NCBI RefSeq assembly: GCF_018219815.1
Contig: NZ_JADMKU010000010.1
Coordinates: 1 to 64,000, forward strand
Length of the DNA: 64,000 nucleotides
Direction of reading: 5' to 3'
From: Thalassovita aquimarina
GTDB lineage: Bacteria > Pseudomonadota > Alphaproteobacteria > Rhodobacterales > Rhodobacteraceae
In this document: piece by piece, positions 17,369 through 28,217 of the stretch
Numbering within the stretch: the stretch's first letter is position 1
Layout: each line of letters starts with the position of its first letter
The notes under the pieces: model-generated
What the model was told of the DNA's origin: nothing
The model's database searches: none
Seen by the model: only the letters and a program-made list of their open reading frames with translations
Made by a program: the position numbers and the translations under genes

Positions 17369-20020
17369 ATGCCCAGCCTCAACGACGTTCGTTCGACTTT
17401 TCTGAACTATTTCGAAAAACAGGGACACGAAGTCGTGGCCTCCAGCCCGCTGGTGCCGCGCAACGATCCGACCCTGATGTTCGTCAATTCCGGCATGGTT
17501 CAGTTCAAGAACCTGTTCACCGGGGTCGAACACCGCGATTACAAACGCGCCACCACCGCGCAGAAATGCGTGCGGGCAGGCGGCAAGCACAATGACCTCG
17601 ACAATGTCGGCTACACCGCGCGGCATCATACCTTCTTCGAAATGCTGGGGAATTTCAGCTTCGGCGATTATTTCAAGAAGGAAGCGATCCCGTTCGCCTG
17701 GGAACTGGTGACCAAGGAATTCGGCATCGACAAGAGCCGGCTTCTGACCACCGTCTATCACACCGATGACGAAGCGTTCGAGATCTGGAAGAAAGTCGGC
17801 GTGCCCGAGGACCGGATCATCCGCATCGCCACCTCGGACAATTTCTGGCAGATGGGGCCGACCGGCCCCTGCGGCCCCTGCACCGAAATCTTCTATGACC
17901 ACGGCGATCACATCTGGGGCGGCCCTCCGGGGTCTCCCGAGGAGGACGGCGACCGCTTCATCGAGATCTGGAACGTCGTGTTCATGCAGAACGAACAGTT
18001 CGAAGACGGCACGATGAGCGAACTCGACATGCAGTCGATCGACACCGGCATGGGGCTGGAACGGATCGGCGCGCTGCTGCAGGGCAGCCATGACAACTAC
18101 GACACCGACCTGTTCAAGTACCTGATCGAGGCCAGCGCCAACGCCACCAATGTCGATCCCTACGGCGACAAGAACGTGCATCACCGGGTGATCGCGGATC
18201 ACCTGCGCTCTACCTCGTTCCTGATCGCGGATGGCGTGATGCCGTCGAATGACGGGCGCGGCTACGTGTTGCGGCGGATCATGCGCCGGGCGATGCGTCA
18301 TGCGCACCTGCTGGGCGCCAAGGACCCGGTCATGCACCGGCTGGTGCCGGCGCTGGTGACGCAGATGGGCGAAGCCTACCCGGAACTGCGCCGCGCGCAG
18401 GCTCTGATCGAGGAAACGCTGCAACTGGAGGAAACCCGGTTCAAGCAGACGCTGGATCGCGGTCTGAAGCTGCTGGACGACGAAGTGGCGGGGCTTTCCG
18501 AGGGCGACGCGCTGCCCGGCGAGGCGGCGTTCAAGCTCTACGACACCTACGGTTTCCCGCTCGACCTGACGCAGGATGCGCTGCGCGAAAAGGGGCTGAG
18601 CGTCGATACCGACGGATTCGATACCGCGATGGAGGAACAGAAGGCCAAGGCGCGCGCCGCCTGGGCCGGGTCGGGCGAAGCGGCCGACGCAACCATCTGG
18701 TTCGACATCGCCGAAGACAAGGGCGTGACCGAATTCCTGGGCTACGACACCGAAACCGCCGAGGGCCAGGTTGTCGCGATCGTCAAGGGCGGCGCGCTGG
18801 CCGACAAGGCCGCGAAGGACGATCAGGTGCAGATCGCGGTCAACCAGACGCCGTTCTATGGCGAAAGCGGCGGCCAGGTCGGCGACACCGGCACGTTGAA
18901 AACCGAAACCGGCGCGGCGAAGATCACCGACACCAAGAAGGCCGCCGGCGTCTTCATCCATTTCGCCGAAGTGACCGAGGGCGAAATCGCAACCGGTAGC
19001 GGCGCCGTTCTGGAGGTCGATCATGCCCGCCGCAGCGCGATCCGCGCCAACCATTCGGCCACCCACCTGCTGCACGAAGCCCTGCGCGAATGCTTGGGTG
19101 ATCATGTGGCGCAGCGCGGGTCGCTCAACGCGCCGGACCGTCTGCGCTTCGACTTCAGCCATGCCAAGGCGCTGTCGGATGCCGAGCTGAGCAAGGTGAC
19201 GGCGGACGTCAACGCCTTCATTCGGCAGAACACGCCGGTGGAGACCCGGATCATGACCCCGGACGATGCCCGCGCCATCGGCGCGCAGGCGCTGTTCGGC
19301 GAAAAATACGGCGACGAGGTGCGGGTCGTGTCGATGGGTCGGGCCGATACCGGCAAGGGTCAGGGCGGCGACACCTATTCGATCGAACTCTGCGGCGGCA
19401 CCCATGTGAAACAGACCGGCGATATCGGCATCTGCGTGATCCTGGGCGACAGCGCGTCCAGCGCCGGGGTGCGCCGGATCGAGGCGCTGACCGGGCAGGC
19501 GGCGCTGGATTACCTGCACGACCAGGCCGAAACGCTGGGCGCGGTGTCGGCGGCGCTGAAGGCGCAGCCGGCCGAGGTCGCCGACCGGGTCGAGGCGCTG
19601 CTGGCCGAACGCAAGGCGCTGGCCAACGAGGTGGCGCAGCTGCGCCGCGAACTCGCCATGGCCGGCGGCGCCGGGCAGGGCGCGGGCCCCGAGGCTCGGG
19701 ACGTGAACGGCGTGAAATTCCTCGCCCAGGTTCTGACCGGCGTGTCGGGCAAGGACCTGCCGGCGCTGATCGACGAACATAAAGCGCGCCTTGGTTCCGG
19801 CGCGGTGCTGCTCATTGCCGATACCGGCGACAAGGTGGCGGTGGCCGCCGGCGTGACCAAGGACCTGACCGACAAGGTGTCGGCGGTCGATCTGGTGCGC
19901 GCGGCGGTGCCGGAACTGGGCGGCAAGGGCGGCGGCGGCCGTCCCGACATGGCGCAGGGTGGCGGCAAGGATGCCGCAAAAGCCGAGGCAGCGATCAAGG
20001 CGGCCGAAGCGACCCTGTGA
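17369..20020 (+). CDS. alaS: Alanine--tRNA ligase
   Basis: An 883-residue alanyl-tRNA synthetase that charges tRNA-Ala in the cytoplasm. The class II catalytic domain is at the N-terminus ([23 protein letters not shown], later [13 protein letters not shown]). The editing domain has zinc ligands in [11 protein letters not shown] and [13 protein letters not shown]. The C-terminal C-Ala domain follows, with a GGKGGGG-type oligomerisation/tRNA segment near the end ([12 protein letters not shown]). Length is typical (about 875-890). It lies downstream of recA, as in many bacteria, separated by a terminator. A GGGAAG element precedes the ATG. Confidence 0.98.
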   Translation: MPSLNDVRSTFLNYFEKQGHEVVASSPLVPRNDPTLMFVNSGMVQFKNLFTGVEHRDYKRATTAQKCVRAGGKHNDLDNVGYTARHHTFFEMLGNFSFGDYFKKEAIPFAWELVTKEFGIDKSRLLTTVYHTDDEAFEIWKKVGVPEDRIIRIATSDNFWQMGPTGPCGPCTEIFYDHGDHIWGGPPGSPEEDGDRFIEIWNVVFMQNEQFEDGTMSELDMQSIDTGMGLERIGALLQGSHDNYDTDLFKYLIEASANATNVDPYGDKNVHHRVIADHLRSTSFLIADGVMPSNDGRGYVLRRIMRRAMRHAHLLGAKDPVMHRLVPALVTQMGEAYPELRRAQALIEETLQLEETRFKQTLDRGLKLLDDEVAGLSEGDALPGEAAFKLYDTYGFPLDLTQDALREKGLSVDTDGFDTAMEEQKAKARAAWAGSGEAADATIWFDIAEDKGVTEFLGYDTETAEGQVVAIVKGGALADKAAKDDQVQIAVNQTPFYGESGGQVGDTGTLKTETGAAKITDTKKAAGVFIHFAEVTEGEIATGSGAVLEVDHARRSAIRANHSATHLLHEALRECLGDHVAQRGSLNAPDRLRFDFSHAKALSDAELSKVTADVNAFIRQNTPVETRIMTPDDARAIGAQALFGEKYGDEVRVVSMGRADTGKGQGGDTYSIELCGGTHVKQTGDIGICVILGDSASSAGVRRIEALTGQAALDYLHDQAETLGAVSAALKAQPAEVADRVEALLAERKALANEVAQLRRELAMAGGAGQGAGPEARDVNGVKFLAQVLTGVSGKDLPALIDEHKARLGSGAVLLIADTGDKVAVAAGVTKDLTDKVSAVDLVRAAVPELGGKGGGGRPDMAQGGGKDAAKAEAAIKAAEATL

Positions 20021-20112
20021 TTTCGACCGGATGGTCAAATTTTGATCGACGTCATTGCCGAAATGCGTATGCTTTGCGGCAATGACCGATCTGACCCAAG
20101 GGAGAATATGAC

Positions 20113-20400
20113 ATGGGCGCACTCTGGATTGCACATGTGACCGTCACCGACGACGAGGCTTACGGCAAATACGCCGAACTGGCCGGCCCCGCCATCGCCA
20201 AGCATGGCGGCGAATTCATCGCCCGCGGCGGCCGTTTCGTGCAGCTCGAAGGCAAGGAACGCCCGCGCAACGTGGTGGCGCGTTTCCCTGACGTGGACAG
20301 CGCCGTCGCCTGCTATCACAGCCCCGAATACCAGGAAGCGCTGAGCCACGCGCGCGGCGCGTCCGAACGCGAACTGATGGTGGTCGAAACCTCCGAGTAA
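20113..20400 (+). CDS. DUF1330-family protein
   Basis: A 95-residue soluble protein of the ferredoxin-like dimeric alpha/beta-barrel type. It matches the DUF1330 pattern, with YGKYAELAGPAIAKHGGEFIARGG, the central V-ARFPDVDSAVACYHSPEYQEAL and the C-terminal ASERELMVVE. The family is common in proteobacteria and has no established function; the fold suggests binding or turnover of a small molecule. An AAGGGAG ribosome binding site precedes the ATG. A strong hairpin (20402-20428) follows directly, so it is probably monocistronic. Confidence 0.85.
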   Translation: MGALWIAHVTVTDDEAYGKYAELAGPAIAKHGGEFIARGGRFVQLEGKERPRNVVARFPDVDSAVACYHSPEYQEALSHARGASERELMVVETSE

Positions 20401-20401
20401 A

Positions 20402-20428
20402 CATAGGTGGGGCTGGTCCCCACCTATG
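20402..20428 (+). terminator. Hairpin after the DUF1330 gene
   Basis: CATAGGTGGGG and CCCCACCTATG form an 11-bp perfect stem with a 5-base loop, starting two bases after the stop codon. There is no T-run behind it, so it may act as an mRNA-stabilising hairpin rather than a strict Rho-independent terminator. Confidence 0.5.
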
Positions 20429-20454
20429 CAGCGCCTGTTATGAGAAATCATGCT

Positions 20455-20479
20455 CAAGCATTTGTTTTCAAAATGCTTG
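20455..20479. repeat. A+T-rich inverted repeat
   Basis: CAAGCATTT and AAATGCTTG are 9-bp perfect arms around a 7-base GTTTTCA loop, 135 bases upstream of the small lipoprotein gene. It could be an operator or an RNA hairpin. The local composition is clearly less GC-rich than the flanking genes. Confidence 0.4.
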
Positions 20480-20613
20480 TTGGTACCTCTTAGGCGTGTT
20501 GTCGCGCCTTGGCTCTTCTGCTAAACACGTATAAGATGTTTCGATCGTGCGTCATGCTTGTATAGGTGTTGGCAGCATCGGAATGGCGCGTCATGTGGAA
20601 AGGGAAGAGGGAC

Positions 20614-20880
20614 ATGAGCAGAGTAATCATCGCGTTGGCGGTTCTGGGAACTTTGTCGGCCTGTGGTGGCTCGACGGATGGGACCTACGTCGAGGGCAGC
20701 GAGGCGATCGTAAACCGCAAGGGAAATATGGTAACGGGCAAGGCCGGACCAGCTTGGACGGACGCGGAGATTGCCAGTAATGCCTATGGTGCGATCTGTG
20801 GTCCGGGCCAAACGGTGAGCAACCTTCAGATCACCCGCACGGAGGACGGGTCCGCCAAGTTTTCGGCAACCTGCCAGTGA
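20614..20880 (+). CDS. Small putative lipoprotein
   Basis: An 88-residue precursor with a lipoprotein signal peptide: basic MSR, hydrophobic VIIALAVLG, and lipobox LSAC at residues 14-17, so a mature protein of about 72 residues anchored by Cys17. The mature part has two further Cys (AICGPGQ and ATCQ) that could form a disulfide. No domain is recognised. The start at 20614 is chosen over upstream in-frame ATGs because of the strong GGGAAGAGGGAC ribosome binding site and the signal peptide. It is followed by a GC-rich hairpin. Such small lipoproteins are usually in the inner leaflet of the outer membrane. Confidence 0.75.
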   Translation: MSRVIIALAVLGTLSACGGSTDGTYVEGSEAIVNRKGNMVTGKAGPAWTDAEIASNAYGAICGPGQTVSNLQITRTEDGSAKFSATCQ

Positions 20881-20891
20881 GATGAGGCAAT

Positions 20892-20912
20892 CGGGCAGGC
20901 ACCGCCTGCCCG
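20892..20912 (+). terminator. Hairpin after the small lipoprotein gene
   Basis: CGGGCAGGC and GCCTGCCCG form a 9-bp perfect stem with an ACC loop, 12 bases after the stop codon and between convergent genes. There is no long T-run. Confidence 0.5.
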
Positions 20913-20946
20913 TGGCCCAGACATAAAGGAGGCTATGCCCCCTTTT

Positions 20947-21528
20947 TTAATAGGGATTCTTCGGCCCCCGGTCCGCCGACAGCGTCGCCTGCCGCCGCTC
21001 GACCAGCAATTCGATTGCATCGGCGAGGTGCTCCTCTGCGATGTTGTAATCGCCGCGCTCCACTCGAATCCGGTGCGCCTCGATCATCACGTCTGCATGG
21101 GAGCAGCCGAAGGGCGGTTCGAACCGGTATGAGGCCAGTTCGATCAGGAACCCCATCGGGTCGGTGAAATAGATCGAATCCATGAATCCCCGGTCCTTCG
21201 CCCCCGAATGGCCGATGCCGCGTTCGTCCAGCCGCGCGACTGCCTGCGAAAACGTCGCCTTGCTGACATTGATCGCCAGGTGATGCACGCAGCCCGGATC
21301 GGTCGGCGTACGCTTGGGATCGGGTTTGCGGGTTTCGTTGGTGAAAACGGTGATCAGCCGGCCGTCGCCGGGATCGAAATACAGGTGCCCCTCGTCGGGG
21401 TTGTCCAGATTGGGCTGTTCGAAGACGAAGGGCATGCCCAAGAGCCCTTCCCAGAAATCGATCGAGGTCTGCCGGTCGGCGCCGGTCAGCGTGATGTGGT
21501 GAATGCCCTGGGCCTGCAGCTTGCGCAT
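20947..21528 (-). CDS. VOC-family (glyoxalase/extradiol dioxygenase-like) protein
   Basis: A 193-residue vicinal-oxygen-chelate protein with two beta-alpha-beta-beta-beta modules. The first begins GIHHITLTGADRQTSIDFWEGLLG and the second carries CVHHLAINV, with YFTDPMGFLIELA at its end. Metal ligands of the VOC fold are plausible at the His in HHIT, the His in VHHLA and the Glu in LIEL. A C-terminal helical tail of about 50 residues (EAHRIRVERGDYNIAEEHLADAI is part of it) is extra to the fold. The substrate is unknown. The ATG at 21528 follows GGAAGGAG, a strong ribosome binding site. Confidence 0.8.
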   Translation of the reverse strand: MRKLQAQGIHHITLTGADRQTSIDFWEGLLGMPFVFEQPNLDNPDEGHLYFDPGDGRLITVFTNETRKPDPKRTPTDPGCVHHLAINVSKATFSQAVARLDERGIGHSGAKDRGFMDSIYFTDPMGFLIELASYRFEPPFGCSHADVMIEAHRIRVERGDYNIAEEHLADAIELLVERRQATLSADRGPKNPY

Positions 21529-21613
21529 GGTGTCTCCTTCCTGTTCCGGGGGCACAGGGTAGCGTGGCGGTGGCGAATGGCAAAGGCTTCCCGTTCACGT
21601 ATGCGTGGGCGCC

Positions 21614-22321
21614 TCAGTATGTCCAGCTCTGGAAGCTCGCTTCGCCGTCGAGGATACGCTTGAAATGGGCGCATCCGTTTGCGGGGGCGGAAAAATGCGC
21701 CCAGGCATGTGCGGCGAACAGCGACGGGGCCGTGTTCATGAAGAACAGATTGATCCGCGAGGTGTCCTGCGGGTCGGCCACTTCGATCCGGTCGAGGAAT
21801 AACATGCGCGTTTCCGGCGCCAGGCTTTGAAGCTGCATCGCGTAGGCCATGTATTCTTGATTTATTTCGTTCACGCGGTCCGGGTGGGACTGGTGGACAA
21901 GCAGGTGGGTCAGTTCGTGGGCGATAAGACTTTCGAACATTTCCGCGGTGGGAATCCTGGTGAAAACGTCGCCGTCCCTGCCATTCCTGGGGAGGAAATC
22001 CGGGGCGGTCAGTTCGATCTCTTGTGTCGTGCAATCGGCGAAGGCGACGCAGTCGGTCCCCAATGGGTGCTGGACCTTTTCGACCACCGAAATCAGCACC
22101 GGTTCCCTCTGGGGCAGGTGACAGGCGGCCAGCATTTTGAGGGCTTTTTCGGAACCGGCGCAGACCAGTGCAACGGTTTCCCTATCAGGGGCCACGACCC
22201 GGATGTCGGGATTGGGGCAGGCAACGGGTTCCGAAAGGGCGGCGGCAGGAAAAAACAGGGCCGTGCAAAGGGCACTGCGCGCGATGGAAGGCAGAAATTC
22301 GGAAAACGAAAACCTGGTCAT
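21614..22321 (-). CDS. Secreted protein with HELTH zinc-binding motif (DUF6639-like)
   Basis: A 235-residue precursor with an N-terminal signal peptide (hydrophobic CTALFFPAAALS, cut before EPVACP). Near the centre, IAHELTHLLVHQSHP contains HExxH, the zinc site of metallopeptidases, with a downstream Glu (EINQEYMAYAMQ) at a position suitable as third ligand for a gluzincin-like site. Several Cys pairs suggest periplasmic disulfides. It resembles the uncharacterised DUF6639 family known from Rhodobacteraceae, to my recollection; that name should be checked. Peptidase activity is inferred. Confidence 0.65.
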   Translation of the reverse strand: MTRFSFSEFLPSIARSALCTALFFPAAALSEPVACPNPDIRVVAPDRETVALVCAGSEKALKMLAACHLPQREPVLISVVEKVQHPLGTDCVAFADCTTQEIELTAPDFLPRNGRDGDVFTRIPTAEMFESLIAHELTHLLVHQSHPDRVNEINQEYMAYAMQLQSLAPETRMLFLDRIEVADPQDTSRINLFFMNTAPSLFAAHAWAHFSAPANGCAHFKRILDGEASFQSWTY

Positions 22322-22363
22322 GCCGGGGCAGTATACCCGGCATGACCGATTTTACCTAGCGCG

Positions 22364-24184
<1,821 letters not shown>

Positions 24185-24325
24185 GGGAAGTCCTTGGGTT
24201 GTTCGCGGCCCGGCTATACCGGATCGGGACAAAAGGCCAGAGATAAAGGGGCTGTTGCGTCACTTGCACCGCCGCTTTGCCCGGATTGGCCGCGAATGGG
24301 GCGTGTTCGGGGCCTTGAGAACGAA

Positions 24326-24350
24326 AAAGCCGCCCGGAGGGGGCGGCTTT
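24326..24350 (-). terminator. Terminator after ssb
   Basis: AAAGCCGCCC (24326-24335) and GGGCGGCTTT (24341-24350) form a 10-bp stem with a 5-base loop. On the minus strand it is followed by TT-rich sequence, 24 bases after the ssb stop codon. It may also work in the other direction. Confidence 0.7.
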
Positions 24351-24373
24351 CAATTCCGGGCCTGTGGGCCGGA

Positions 24374-24877
24374 TCAGAACGGGATTTCGTCGTCCAGATC
24401 GCGCGACGGTGCACCGCCGCCCTGGCCGCCACCCTGCGGGCCGCCATAGCCGCCCTGATCGCCGCCGCCGTAGCCGCCGCCATAACCACCCTGGTCGCCG
24501 CCGCCGTAACCACCGCCGCCTTCGCCGCGGCCGTCCAGCATCACCAGCGTGCCGTCAAAGCCCTGCAGCACCACCTCGGTCGAATAGCGGTCCTGACCGG
24601 ACTGGTCCTGCCACTTGCGGGTTTGCAGTTTGCCTTCGATATAGACCTTGGAACCCTTGCGAAGATACTGTTCGCAGACGCGCACCAGCCCTTCCTGGAA
24701 GATCGCCACCGAATGCCATTCGGTGCGTTCGCGCCGTTCACCGGTAGCGCGGTCTTTCCAGGTTTCCGAGGTCGCGATCCGCAGATTGCACACTTTGCCG
24801 CCATTCTGGAAGGTGCGCACTTCGGGGTCGCGGCCCAGATTGCCCACCAGAATTACCTTGTTAATCGATCCGGCCAT
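24374..24877 (-). CDS. ssb: Single-stranded DNA-binding protein
   Basis: A 167-residue SSB. The N-terminal OB fold (about 1-112) begins [20 protein letters not shown] and includes the conserved TEWHSVAIF. It is followed by a long Gly/Tyr/Gln-rich linker made of GGYGGGDQ-type repeats and the acidic tip DDEIPF, the docking peptide for replication and repair partners. It coats single-stranded DNA as a tetramer. The start at 24877 is chosen from the family N-terminus; in-frame ATGs further upstream would add non-family sequence. No LexA box is visible upstream. Confidence 0.97.
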   Translation of the reverse strand: MAGSINKVILVGNLGRDPEVRTFQNGGKVCNLRIATSETWKDRATGERRERTEWHSVAIFQEGLVRVCEQYLRKGSKVYIEGKLQTRKWQDQSGQDRYSTEVVLQGFDGTLVMLDGRGEGGGGYGGGDQGGYGGGYGGGDQGGYGGPQGGGQGGGAPSRDLDDEIPF

Positions 24878-24981
24878 TTTCATCTCCCCGTCGAGTCGTT
24901 TGGACATGCTTACACCACGACCTGAAGGAAAGGTAAAGTTTAACCAAAACCCGATGCAAGCACGGGTGAGACGCAGGCACA

Positions 24982-25284
24982 ATGGCGCGTTGGAACGGGG
25001 ATTTGTCCCGCGATCCGGCCTTTTCCGGCGCCGTTCCCGCCGATTTTCCACCCGTTCCGGACACCGATGGTTTGCGACCTTCGGCTGTCGAACGGGACGA
25101 GGACCAGCAGAATTTTTTCGTCGACCGGCGGATATTTACCACCGCGCTTCAAGTTGTCGCAGCGATCTTGGAAAGCCGCTGCCCGGTCCGGTTTTTGCGG
25201 CGGCACGGCGCGGGGAAGGGTCAAGGCGCATCCGAACGCGATCTGTCACAAGGTCTGTCACAAGGGGGGCGGCGGGTGGGGTGA
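24982..25284 (+). CDS. Possible hypothetical protein, 100 residues
   Basis: An open frame divergent from ssb. It has mixed, protein-like composition in the first 70 codons ([35 protein letters not shown]), but only a weak ACGCAGG ribosome binding site and no family I recognise. The end translates a 12-bp tandem repeat ([10 protein letters not shown]). It may be real or chance coding in the 569-bp gap 24878-25446, which otherwise contains no supported gene. Confidence 0.25.
   Translation: MARWNGDLSRDPAFSGAVPADFPPVPDTDGLRPSAVERDEDQQNFFVDRRIFTTALQVVAAILESRCPVRFLRRHGAGKGQGASERDLSQGLSQGGRRVG
25242..25265. repeat. Two tandem copies of TCTGTCACAAGG
   Basis: The 12-bp unit occurs twice back to back (25242-25253 and 25254-25265), 182 bases upstream of the lytic transglycosylase. 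Repeated TGTCACAA cores could be paired regulator half-sites on one helix face (12-bp spacing), or simply slippage. Confidence 0.6.
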
Positions 25285-25446
25285 ATGGGGGTGCGGTGAA
25301 TGGCCGGCCTGCCCGGCGAAGACCTGATGCCGACGCCCCGGCCGGGCGAGCGAACAGAGCGGTCCGCCGCCTAATCCGGTGGCCAAGGCTGGCAATGACG
25401 GTCACATTGCGTATAGTTCCGCTGGGACATTGGGACAGAGATGTGA

Positions 25447-26040
25447 GTGACTGCTATGCGGACGGGTTTGGCATTGGGTCTGATGCTGGCGCTGATTGGC
25501 GGCAATGCCGTTCAGGCCGACGTGTTGTCTTCGAAATCGCGGGTGAAGCTGTTCAAGTCGCAGACGCGGGTGTTGGACCAGCGCGCGGCGAGCCAGTACA
25601 GTTCCTCGGTGCGGCTGAAACCGGCAACGGTGCATACGCCGACGAAATGGGGCACGACGGGTTTCAAGGGCAAGTATAGCGGGCCTTACCTCGATATGGC
25701 GCGCACCGCCGCGACGCGCCACGGGGTGCCCGAGGACCTGTTTCTGCGGCTGGTGCAGCAGGAATCGGGTTTCAACGCACGGGCCAAGTCGCCCAAGGGC
25801 GCGTTGGGGCTGGCGCAGCTGATGCCGCAAACCGCGCGCAAGCTCGGCGTCGATCCGCATGACCCTTACGAAAACCTTGATGGCGGGGCGCGCTACCTGG
25901 CGCAGCAATATCGCCGCTTCGGATCCTGGCGGCTGGCGCTGGCGGCCTATAATGCCGGGCCGGAGGCAGTGGAAAAGCATGGCGGCGTGCCGCCTTATCG
26001 GGAAACCCGGAATTACGTGAAGGTGATCTGGGGCAGCTGA
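25447..26040 (+). CDS. Lytic transglycosylase (SLT domain) protein
   Basis: A 197-residue secreted precursor. It has a signal peptide ([21 protein letters not shown]), a short linker, and from about residue 80 a SLT-type lysozyme-like domain: [19 protein letters not shown] with the catalytic Glu, then [18 protein letters not shown] and [28 protein letters not shown], all hallmark motifs. Such enzymes cleave peptidoglycan between MurNAc and GlcNAc with 1,6-anhydro product. The start may be GTG 25447, with GGGACAGAG six bases before it, or ATG 25456; both keep the signal peptide. Confidence 0.9.
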   Translation: MTAMRTGLALGLMLALIGGNAVQADVLSSKSRVKLFKSQTRVLDQRAASQYSSSVRLKPATVHTPTKWGTTGFKGKYSGPYLDMARTAATRHGVPEDLFLRLVQQESGFNARAKSPKGALGLAQLMPQTARKLGVDPHDPYENLDGGARYLAQQYRRFGSWRLALAAYNAGPEAVEKHGGVPPYRETRNYVKVIWGS

Positions 26041-26139
26041 TTCTTTTTCTGATAGATTTTGTCGGGAACTTGTTCTAAGTCAGATCCCGCCGCCGGGGCC
26101 TTGGCTGTGGCGGGGTGTGTCTGCAGGAAAGGACAAGTT

Positions 26140-27282
26140 GTGTCGGGATTTCGGAAACTGGTGGTCGCAACCGCGATTCTGGCAGCGACCGGGAATGGTG
26201 CTGCGTGGGCGGAGGATCCGGCTTTCGCCAGCAAGGCGGCCCTCGGCGAGGCGTTGTTTTTCGACATGGACCTGTCGAAGACCCGCAGCCAGGCCTGCGC
26301 CAGCTGCCACCAGCCGGAATACGGATTTGCTGACAATCGCGGCGCTGTGTCTGTTGGCGACGATGGCGTGTCGCTGGGCGACCGCAATGCGCCGACGGCA
26401 GGCTATGCGGCGTTTTCGCCGCGATTTCACCGGCGCGGGGATGGCGCGTGGGTTGGTGGTCAGTTCCTCGACGGGCGCGCGGCGGACCTGGCCGAACAGG
26501 CCGGCGGGCCGCCGTTGAACCCGGTCGAAATGGGCATGCCGGACAAGGCCAGCGTGGTGGCGCGGTTGCGCGAAAACGACGACTACGTCGCTTCCATGCA
26601 GGCGCTTTACGGCGACGATATCTTCGGCGATGCCGATCACGCCTATGGCGCGATGACCGATGCGATCGCCGCGTTCGAGACGACCGACTATTTCGCGCCC
26701 TTCGATTCCAAATACGACCGTTATCTGCGCGGCGAGGCGGAGCTGACGCCGCAGGAAGACCTTGGCCGGCTGCTGTTCTTTTCCGAGCAGTTCACCAATT
26801 GCAACCAGTGCCACCAGCTGCTGACCAGCCCGGTGTCGCCCGTCGAGACCTTCAGCAACTACGAATATCACAATATCGGCGTGCCGGTGAACGCCGAGGT
26901 GCGCGAAGCAAACGGGCTGGGGCCGGGTCACGTTGACCGGGGGCTGCTGGAAAACCCGGGCGTTGATGATCCGGCGCAGGCGGGCAAGTTCAAGGTGCCG
27001 ACCCTGCGCAATGTCGCGGTGACCGCTCCTTACATGCATAACGGCGTGTTCGAAGACCTGCGCACGGTGATCCTGTTCTACAACAAGTACAATTCCAAGT
27101 CGGCCAAGCGGCAGATCAATCCCGAAACCGGGCAACAATGGGCGGCGCCGGAAGTGGCCGAAAACCTGTCGTTGGAACAGCTGACCCACGGCCCGGCGCT
27201 GGAGGACGAGCGGATCGATGCGCTGGTGGCGTTCCTGAAGACGCTGACCGATGCGCGTTACGAGGATCTGCAGGAAGAGTAG
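26140..27282 (+). CDS. Periplasmic di-heme cytochrome c peroxidase family protein
   Basis: A 380-residue precursor with a signal peptide (cut near AAWA-ED). Two c-type heme motifs are present: C53-x2-C56-H57 (ACASCHQ) and C221-x2-C224-H225 (NCNQCHQ). VPTLRNVAVTAPYMHNGVF contains the Met typical of the electron-transfer heme of CcpA/MauG-family proteins. It most likely reduces hydrogen peroxide in the periplasm using cytochrome c; a MauG-like modifying role is possible. The GTG at 26140 is preferred because AGGAAAGGAC stands just before it and the signal peptide follows at once. It is convergent with an AraC-type regulator. Confidence 0.88.
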   Translation: MSGFRKLVVATAILAATGNGAAWAEDPAFASKAALGEALFFDMDLSKTRSQACASCHQPEYGFADNRGAVSVGDDGVSLGDRNAPTAGYAAFSPRFHRRGDGAWVGGQFLDGRAADLAEQAGGPPLNPVEMGMPDKASVVARLRENDDYVASMQALYGDDIFGDADHAYGAMTDAIAAFETTDYFAPFDSKYDRYLRGEAELTPQEDLGRLLFFSEQFTNCNQCHQLLTSPVSPVETFSNYEYHNIGVPVNAEVREANGLGPGHVDRGLLENPGVDDPAQAGKFKVPTLRNVAVTAPYMHNGVFEDLRTVILFYNKYNSKSAKRQINPETGQQWAAPEVAENLSLEQLTHGPALEDERIDALVAFLKTLTDARYEDLQEE

Positions 27283-27310
27283 GGGGCCTGGCCCGGCTTC
27301 GTTCAGGTGC

Positions 27311-28141
27311 TCAGCGCGCCGCCATGCCGCGGGCGCGGGCGGCGCGGCGCAGGTCGCTGGGCGACTGGCCAGTCTGGTTCTGCACGAAGCGGGAAAAATA
27401 GGCGGCGCTGCCGAAGCCCAGCTGCCCGGCGATGTCCTGCAGCGGGGTGGCGGTGGTTTCGATCAGGTCGCGGGCGCCGTAAAGACTGTACTGGGCCAGC
27501 AGGTCGCCGGCGGTCACGCCGCCGCATTCCTTGCAGCTGCGGGTTAGGTGGGTCGGCGTGACCCCCAGCATGCGGGCGTAATCGGTCAGCGCCAACCCCT
27601 CGCCGTGATGTTTGCCGACCAGGGCGCAGAACGCGTTGACAAGCCGTTGCGCGCCCGAGGGTTTTTCCCCGTCCGGCTGTTCGGCGATGCGCCGCCGCAG
27701 GCTGACCGACAGCAGCGTGACATGGGCGCGGCAGGCATCCATGCGGAAGGGCTGATCCGAGCGCGCCTCTTTCTGGACCGCGTCCAGCGCGGCGGTGATT
27801 TCGGCCTGCGCCTGCACCTCGCGCAGTTGCAGCAGCCGGGGCCGGTCGGGCCACTGTGCCTCCTCCGCCAGGTCTGGGCTGAGCGACAGGACGAGCCCGC
27901 CACCGGTGCGTCCCAGATCGAGCGAGAACAGCGTGCCGGCGGGCACAACCATGGCGCAATGCGCGCCGATGCCCCGGCGGCAGCCGTTCAGCGACGCCAC
28001 CGCCTGGCCCTTGGTGGTCCAGATCAACAGGTCGTCGGGCAGGTCATGCGGCAGCGACAGGCGCCACGGCGCGCCACGGGTGAACTGTGCCGTGGTTTCT
28101 AGTGAAATACGGGCGTCTTGTCTGTCCTGTCGCATCGGCAT
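27311..28141 (-). CDS. AraC-family transcriptional regulator
   Basis: A 276-residue regulator. Its C-terminal 95 residues hold the double helix-turn-helix of the AraC/XylS family: LALTDYARMLGVTPTHLTRSCKECGG and TPLQDIAGQLGFGSAAYFSRFVQNQTGQSPSDLR. The N-terminal 170 residues look like a cupin-type ligand-binding domain (AHCAMVVPAGTLFSLDL). It is usually an activator of nearby catabolic or stress genes; the ligand is unknown. It ends 29 bases from the convergent peroxidase gene and runs in the same direction as miaA, upstream of it on the chromosome. Confidence 0.9.
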   Translation of the reverse strand: MPMRQDRQDARISLETTAQFTRGAPWRLSLPHDLPDDLLIWTTKGQAVASLNGCRRGIGAHCAMVVPAGTLFSLDLGRTGGGLVLSLSPDLAEEAQWPDRPRLLQLREVQAQAEITAALDAVQKEARSDQPFRMDACRAHVTLLSVSLRRRIAEQPDGEKPSGAQRLVNAFCALVGKHHGEGLALTDYARMLGVTPTHLTRSCKECGGVTAGDLLAQYSLYGARDLIETTATPLQDIAGQLGFGSAAYFSRFVQNQTGQSPSDLRRAARARGMAAR

Positions 28142-28217
28142 GTCCGAGTGGTCTGGGCCGGTTTATGGGGCGACACTTTGTCAGATTGAGAAAATATGTA
28201 AAGAGTTTCCGTCCGGA

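Noticed and set aside
16934-20134. Open frame of 1066 codons antisense to alaS
   Set aside because: It is a GC-bias shadow: composition is His/Arg/Gly/Gln-rich with no domain, and the plus strand encodes a complete alanyl-tRNA synthetase.
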